From NCBI GenBank assembly GCA_038209365.1, contig JBBQXS010000073.1, forward strand, positions 1-17,697: a stretch of 17,697 nt of DNA, given 5' to 3'. A program made the translations under genes and the position numbers. The notes below the pieces were generated by a model. The model was not told the DNA's origin. It made no database searches and was given only the letters and a program-made list of their open reading frames with translations. Source of the DNA: DASQHW01 sp038209365. GTDB taxonomy: Bacteria; Actinomycetota; Acidimicrobiia; IMCC26256; PALSA-610. Position 1 is the stretch's first letter, and every line of letters begins with the position of its first letter. Of the stretch, positions 14,478 to 17,697 are shown in pieces.

Positions 14478-15820
14478 CCCTTCACCGCCGATCCGCTGAA
14501 GGAGAACGTGAATGTTGCGCCCTTGCAGGCGTCCTGATTCGTCGACAGGTTCGGCATCGTCAGAATTGGCCATTGGCCAAGGGGCACGCCGAGATCGGAG
14601 AGCGACTTCGTCGCGAGCTTGGGAAGTGTCACCGGTCCGGTGAAGCCCCGCGTGACGACCAGGTTTTGCACACCGGAGCATCCCGACTTGTTCGTCGCGG
14701 CGTTCACCGAGATCGTGACGTCGGTGATCTTGAGATCGCGCCGGGATGGATTCTTGAAAATGAGGTTCAGCAGTTGCGACGCACCGGGGTAGAGCGGGCT
14801 GCCGAGGTCGCCGCGGATGCCGAGTTCGAACTTGACCAACACCGACCAGCAGTACTCGGCCCGAGTGCCGACGTTGCCCGCGGTGTCAATGGCCCGTACG
14901 TCGAAGCAGTGGTCGATCGTATCGAGCTTGTTGTAGGACGTGCCGTTCGCCGGGCAGGACGCGAACGCACTGCCGTCGAGCGAACACTCGAAGGCCACGC
15001 CGACCTCGGCGTCGGTGTAGTCGAACGTCGCCTTGTCGGAGAACGTCGGGTCGTCAGGCGCGTTGGCGATCGCGGGCGCCGGCGGTGGAGTCGTATCGAC
15101 CGTGAACGTGGCAGCCAACTGGTCCGCGGCCACCGTCGCGTTCCCGAGACCGTCAGTGGCCCGAACGTGCACGTTGTACGCGCCACTTGCCGGCGCCGCG
15201 AGCGGGTACCGCCAGGTCGTTGTGCCGGTCGCGGTGCTGAACACCTCGGTTGACGAGGTGAACGCCGTCCCGTTCCACCATTGGCCGCTCGATGCTTGTT
15301 GGATCGAGACGCGTACGGAGCCGAGCCCGGCAGGGTCACTCGCCGCCCCGCAGATTCCCACGCCGCCGGCACAACCCGCATTCCAGAGCGCCGCGTTGTA
15401 GGAGCCGTTGTTCACGGGGAAGGCGAGCGAGAGCGTCGGCGGTGTCGTGTCGACCGTCCATTGGCGGGAGGCGGCGGAGCTCGTCGCATTGCCGCTCTTC
15501 GCTTGCACCTTGAAGGTGTGTGCACCGTTGGGGAGACCCGTGTAGCTCACGCCGCTGTTCGCACAGGACGTGAAGCTCCCACTGTCGAGGGCGCACGAGA
15601 ACGTCACGCCCGCTTGGGTGTCGGAGTACGTGAAGGTCGCGCTTGTCGCAGCCACGGTGCCGCTCGGACCCGAGGTGATCGTCGGTGCCGGCGGCCCTGC
15701 CGGCGCGGCGAAGGCGAGGTTGATCGCAGTGAACGCGCCCGCGGCGAGACCGAGAGCGGCCAGCAGGGTCACGACAAGCGTGAACCTGCTCGCAGTTCTC
15801 AGACGTTGCAGCGTGCGCAT
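14474..15820 (-). CDS. Secreted Ig-like repeat protein with C-terminal LYPG/NQDACK domain
   Basis: This is a 448-aa protein. A classical signal peptide (basic start, hydrophobic ~14-35, AFA/AP cleavage near 38-39) is followed by an Ig-like domain at 43-124 with FSCALDSGSFTSC, an A-type module at 127-245 (WNAGCAGGVGICGAA; compare the giant protein downstream), and a second Ig-like domain at 248-327 with FECSLDGSAFASC. A C-terminal domain at 331-448 holds LYPG (343-346), KNPS (356-359), SGC (379-381) and NQDACK (428-433). That last domain is a divergent copy of the mature part of the upstream 150-aa protein. The start at 15820 has GAGGA 8 bases upstream; an extension to 15889 would read through the upstream hairpin. 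The gene is co-directional with both neighbours and coupled to the next by ATGA. It is probably a linker or minor subunit of a surface structure. Confidence 0.85.
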   Translation of the reverse strand: MRTLQRLRTASRFTLVVTLLAALGLAAGAFTAINLAFAAPAGPPAPTITSGPSGTVAATSATFTYSDTQAGVTFSCALDSGSFTSCANSGVSYTGLPNGAHTFKVQAKSGNATSSAASRQWTVDTTPPTLSLAFPVNNGSYNAALWNAGCAGGVGICGAASDPAGLGSVRVSIQQASSGQWWNGTAFTSSTEVFSTATGTTTWRYPLAAPASGAYNVHVRATDGLGNATVAADQLAATFTVDTTPPPAPAIANAPDDPTFSDKATFDYTDAEVGVAFECSLDGSAFASCPANGTSYNKLDTIDHCFDVRAIDTAGNVGTRAEYCWSVLVKFELGIRGDLGSPLYPGASQLLNLIFKNPSRRDLKITDVTISVNAATNKSGCSGVQNLVVTRGFTGPVTLPKLATKSLSDLGVPLGQWPILTMPNLSTNQDACKGATFTFSFSGSAVKG

Positions 15821-15851
15821 GGGACCGGTCCTCACGAGGTCGATGAAGTGG

Positions 15852-15891
15852 CCGTGCGGGGGCGGGACATTGCTGTCCCACCCCCGCACGG
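15852..15891 (-). promoter_or_regulatory. 18-bp intercistronic hairpin with GCAA tetraloop
   Basis: The arms 15852-15869 and 15874-15891 pair over 18 bp. The single plus-strand C/A mismatch (15863/15880) is a G-U wobble in the minus-strand RNA, and the loop reads GCAA there, a GNRA tetraloop. It starts 17 bases after the stop of the 150-aa protein gene and ends 31 bases before the next start. No U-run follows. It may be an attenuator or a 3'-end stabiliser that raises expression of the first gene. Confidence 0.8.
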
Positions 15892-15908
15892 AACGCCCGA
15901 GTCGTTAC

Positions 15909-16361
15909 TCAGTTGCTCGTCAGGTTCAGCGTCAGGGGCGCGTTCTTGCACGCGTCCTGGTTGCCGTTGTTCGCCATCGAGAGCGTGCCGGTCGCCGTGA
16001 TGGCGATGCCGTTACCACTCGCAACGTCCTGATTCGCGGTCACGTCGGGCATCGAGAAGTCGGTCATGACGCAGCCCGCGTGCCCAGCGTCGGTCGTGAC
16101 GTCAACGAGGTGAATCTTCGTGACGTACTGGTGCCCGGTCGACGGGTTGTCGACGGTGAAGCTCACCGTGGCGCTCGTGCCCGGGTAAAGGTTCGCGGCC
16201 GCTGTGCCGTGCAGCACGATGGCGGTGTTCGTACCCGCCGTCGCGGAGCCGGTGCCGGATCCGGTGGTGGTGAAGTAGGCGAAGGCCGCGGTAGCGGCAA
16301 CGCCCACTGTGACGACGCCGGCCGCAGTGGCCAGCCACTTCTTGCTACGGGTCAGTCGCAT
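15909..16361 (-). CDS. Small secreted TasA/camelysin-like protein, putative major fibre subunit
   Basis: This 150-aa protein starts at an ATG with AGGAG 9 bases upstream. Residues 1-~43 are a basic-hydrophobic signal (RSKKWLATAAGVVTVGVAATA) ending in AFAYFTTTGSGTGSATAGT, the pattern of SipW-dependent TasA/CalY signal regions (AYF-t followed by an AGT). The mature part has LYPGTSATVSFTVDNPS at 58-74, comparable to the PGD-NxG strand region of that family, and ends NQDACKNAPLTLNLTSN. Cys97 and Cys138 could form a disulfide. No metal-binding protease motif is seen. It is the first gene of a three-gene operon; its C-terminal domain recurs at the end of the next gene product and its N-terminus recurs at the start of the third. 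No SipW-type peptidase gene lies in the window. TasA relationship is an inference from motif layout. Confidence 0.78.
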   Translation of the reverse strand: MRLTRSKKWLATAAGVVTVGVAATAAFAYFTTTGSGTGSATAGTNTAIVLHGTAAANLYPGTSATVSFTVDNPSTGHQYVTKIHLVDVTTDAGHAGCVMTDFSMPDVTANQDVASGNGIAITATGTLSMANNGNQDACKNAPLTLNLTSN

Positions 16362-16690
16362 GGAATTTGTCTCCTAGAGCTCGAGGTTCGCGACCGGGCG
16401 TCGGTTTCGCCTCTTGCTCCCCGCTGACCTAGGCGACCAAATACAGCCTGCGGATCCCAACATCGCCCCACTGCCTTCACTCTGCGTGAAGAGCAGCAAG
16501 TGCAGACTGACTCACTTAGGGCGCGAGAACAAGAGGTATAGAGGCGAATGATTCGTACGACCCACACCGAATTTCGGGTCAGAACGCCGCAGAGCGACCA
16601 CCTAGCACGCACCTTATCCCCAGGTCGGCTTGGGTCGATCCGCCCCGGTCGCTGCCACGTAGAGTGACCTTCGGGTTTGGGGTCTCCCGC
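16362..16690. promoter_or_regulatory. Upstream region of the surface operon
   Basis: These 329 bases lie between the EamA-type gene stop and the first surface gene, and are more AT-rich than their surroundings. They contain a hairpin at 16471-16496 (CTTCAC, TCTGC, GTGAAG, extended by CTGC/GCAG across one bulge) and a spaced inverted repeat AAGTG (16498-16502) / CACTT (16513-16517). TATACC on the minus strand near 16535-16540 could be a -10 element. No gene was seen. A regulated promoter is expected here, because the surface operon must start in this interval unless it reads through from upstream. Confidence 0.4.
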
Positions 16691-17530
16691 TCAGCCGGTT
16701 GCCACGAGCACCAGGCCGACCAGCGCGGCGACGATGCCGATGCGTTGCTCGACGCGCAGGTGCTCCCGCAGCACTGCCCATGCGAGCAGCACCGTGAAGC
16801 CCGGTGCGAGCGCCGCAACGCCGGCGACGACGGAGATCAGGCCCTTCCGTACCGCAAGCAACAGGAGTGATGTCGCGGTGACGTCGAGCGTGCCGGCGAC
16901 GAGCGCGTACGCCAGCGCGTGACCACGCGGAAAGCGAATCGCGCGCCGGGTGCGGAACCACGCGACGCCGGCGACCGCGACCGCGAAGCCCGTGGCGCGC
17001 GCCGCGAACAGCGGCCACATGCCCGAAGCCGGCGACGTCTCCGAGAGCAGCACGAGGGAGCTTCCGAGCGCGCCACCCGCAGCCGCGGCCGCGACGACGC
17101 CTGGTGCAAAGCGTTCGGTACCCGCGCCCGGCTCGCGTGCGATCAACGCGCCGGCACCCACGGCGATGACGATGCCGGCGAACACCCATGCCGACGGGCG
17201 TTCACCGCGCGCCACGCCCCATCCGACCGGTACGGCGGCACCGACGACCGCCGTGACCGGTGCGACGACTCCCATGGCCGCGGTCGCGAGGCCGCGGTAC
17301 AGCAATCCGAGGCCGACGACGGTCGCCGCGCCCGCGGCGGCACCGAACACGACGTCGTGGGGAGCGACCCGTGCGCCCACGACCAACGCGGCGACGAGCG
17401 AGCCCGCGACCCCGACCGATTGCGACACCACGAGCACCGCCGATGTCGACGCACGCATCGAGGCGCGTGCGCCGACGAAGTCGCCGGACCCGAACGCCAT
17501 CGCCACGAAGAAGCCGAGCAGGACCGCCAC
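16691..17530 (-). CDS. EamA/DMT-family transporter, N-terminus uncertain at damaged contig end
   Basis: The protein is about 280 aa from a GTG at 17530, a normal length for a ten-TM EamA (drug/metabolite) transporter. It is made of regularly spaced hydrophobic Gly/Ala/Val segments in two halves. Small-residue helices and the late segment SVVAGVAALAPGFTVLLAWAVLREHLRVEQRIGIVAALVG match the EamA pattern in which an LREHL-type turn precedes the last helix. The frame continues to 17632, but that part encodes a poly-proline run from the G26 tract and is artefactual. The true start may be at 17530, or lie beyond reliable sequence. Substrate unknown. It is co-directional with the surface operon but separated by 329 bases, so probably not part of it. 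Confidence 0.75.
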   Translation of the reverse strand: MAVLLGFFVAMAFGSGDFVGARASMRASTSAVLVVSQSVGVAGSLVAALVVGARVAPHDVVFGAAAGAATVVGLGLLYRGLATAAMGVVAPVTAVVGAAVPVGWGVARGERPSAWVFAGIVIAVGAGALIAREPGAGTERFAPGVVAAAAAGGALGSSLVLLSETSPASGMWPLFAARATGFAVAVAGVAWFRTRRAIRFPRGHALAYALVAGTLDVTATSLLLLAVRKGLISVVAGVAALAPGFTVLLAWAVLREHLRVEQRIGIVAALVGLVLVATG

Positions 17531-17697
17531 GGCGGCGAAGCCTACGGACGCGCCTCGATCTCGGTGGTGGGGCGGGGGGGGGGGGGGGGGGGGGGGGGGT
17601 GTGGGGGGGTCCAAAACCCCACCCACCCCCACGCCCCCGCCCCACCACCGAGATCGAGGCGCGTCCGTAGGCTTCGCCGCCGTGGCGGTCCTGCTCG
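17515..17697. repeat. Fold-back inverted repeat around a G26 homopolymer, likely assembly artefact
   Basis: Bases 17515-17578 are the exact reverse complement of 17634-17697 (64 bp). Between them lie a run of 26 G (17574-17599, partly overlapping the arm) and a G- then C-rich low-complexity stretch. The coding frame of the transporter runs into the left arm. This is the pattern of a read-end or assembly fold-back at a contig edge. Confidence 0.85.

Noticed and set aside
14478..14681. N-terminal extension of the giant surface protein
   Set aside because: It overlaps the coding end of the 448-aa protein gene. The ATGA overlap start at 14477 directly precedes the signal-like N-terminus.
11001..16361. 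Sortase anchoring or a local SipW-type peptidase
   Set aside because: No LPXTG plus C-terminal TM and basic tail was seen in any of the three proteins, and no peptidase gene is in the window.
17531..17632. Poly-proline N-terminus of the EamA-type transporter
   Set aside because: It is encoded by the G26 run inside the fold-back artefact.

Overview
The window is high-GC DNA with GTG as well as ATG starts, 4-bp ATGA/GTGA gene overlaps and Ala/Arg/Val-rich proteins. This fits an actinobacterium, perhaps an uncultured Acidimicrobiia-type lineage; that placement is inference from style and gene content, as no rRNA or other marker gene is present. The right end (17515-17697) is a fold-back of the neighbouring sequence around a G26 run, as expected at the damaged edge of a draft or metagenomic contig.

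Layout, left to right. (1) 3-869, plus: the 3' part of a Thr/Asn-rich collagen-like surface protein with a C-terminal cysteine-containing cap, followed by hairpins. (2) 1152-1565, minus, and 1819-3225, plus: a divergent pair encoding a DUF2304-type membrane protein and a polytopic GT-C-like membrane protein. (3) 9523 down to 3256, minus: a four-gene operon of TPR lipoprotein, large PTPS-related/YfhO-like membrane protein, DPM1-like family 2 glycosyltransferase, and an unusual three-part fusion (SDR epimerase + Gfo/Idh/MocA oxidoreductase + unassigned C-terminal domain). The last three genes are joined by GTGA and ATGA overlaps. (4) 9711-10940, plus: a divergent two-TM protein with a proline-rich tail containing four AVVPTA repeats. 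(5) 16361 down to 11001, minus: a three-gene surface-protein operon. (6) 16691-~17530, minus: an EamA/DMT-type transporter whose N-terminus runs into the damaged end.

The most interesting part is the three-gene surface operon. The 150-aa first protein has an N-terminus like that of SipW-dependent TasA/CalY (camelysin) proteins, then a small beta domain with the landmarks LYPG, NPS, GC and NQDACK. The second protein (448 aa) carries Ig-like repeats and ends in a divergent copy of the same domain. The third (1158 aa) carries the TasA-like N-terminus again, followed by about nine FN3/Ig-like modules, four kinds of which are shared or duplicated. An 18-bp hairpin with a GCAA (GNRA) loop lies just after the first gene and could set its expression above that of the other two. 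I propose a matrix-fibre or adhesin system with a small major subunit and two modular minor partners. The glycosylation-type genes nearby could modify these Thr/Ser-rich proteins or the collagen-like protein, but that link rests on proximity only.
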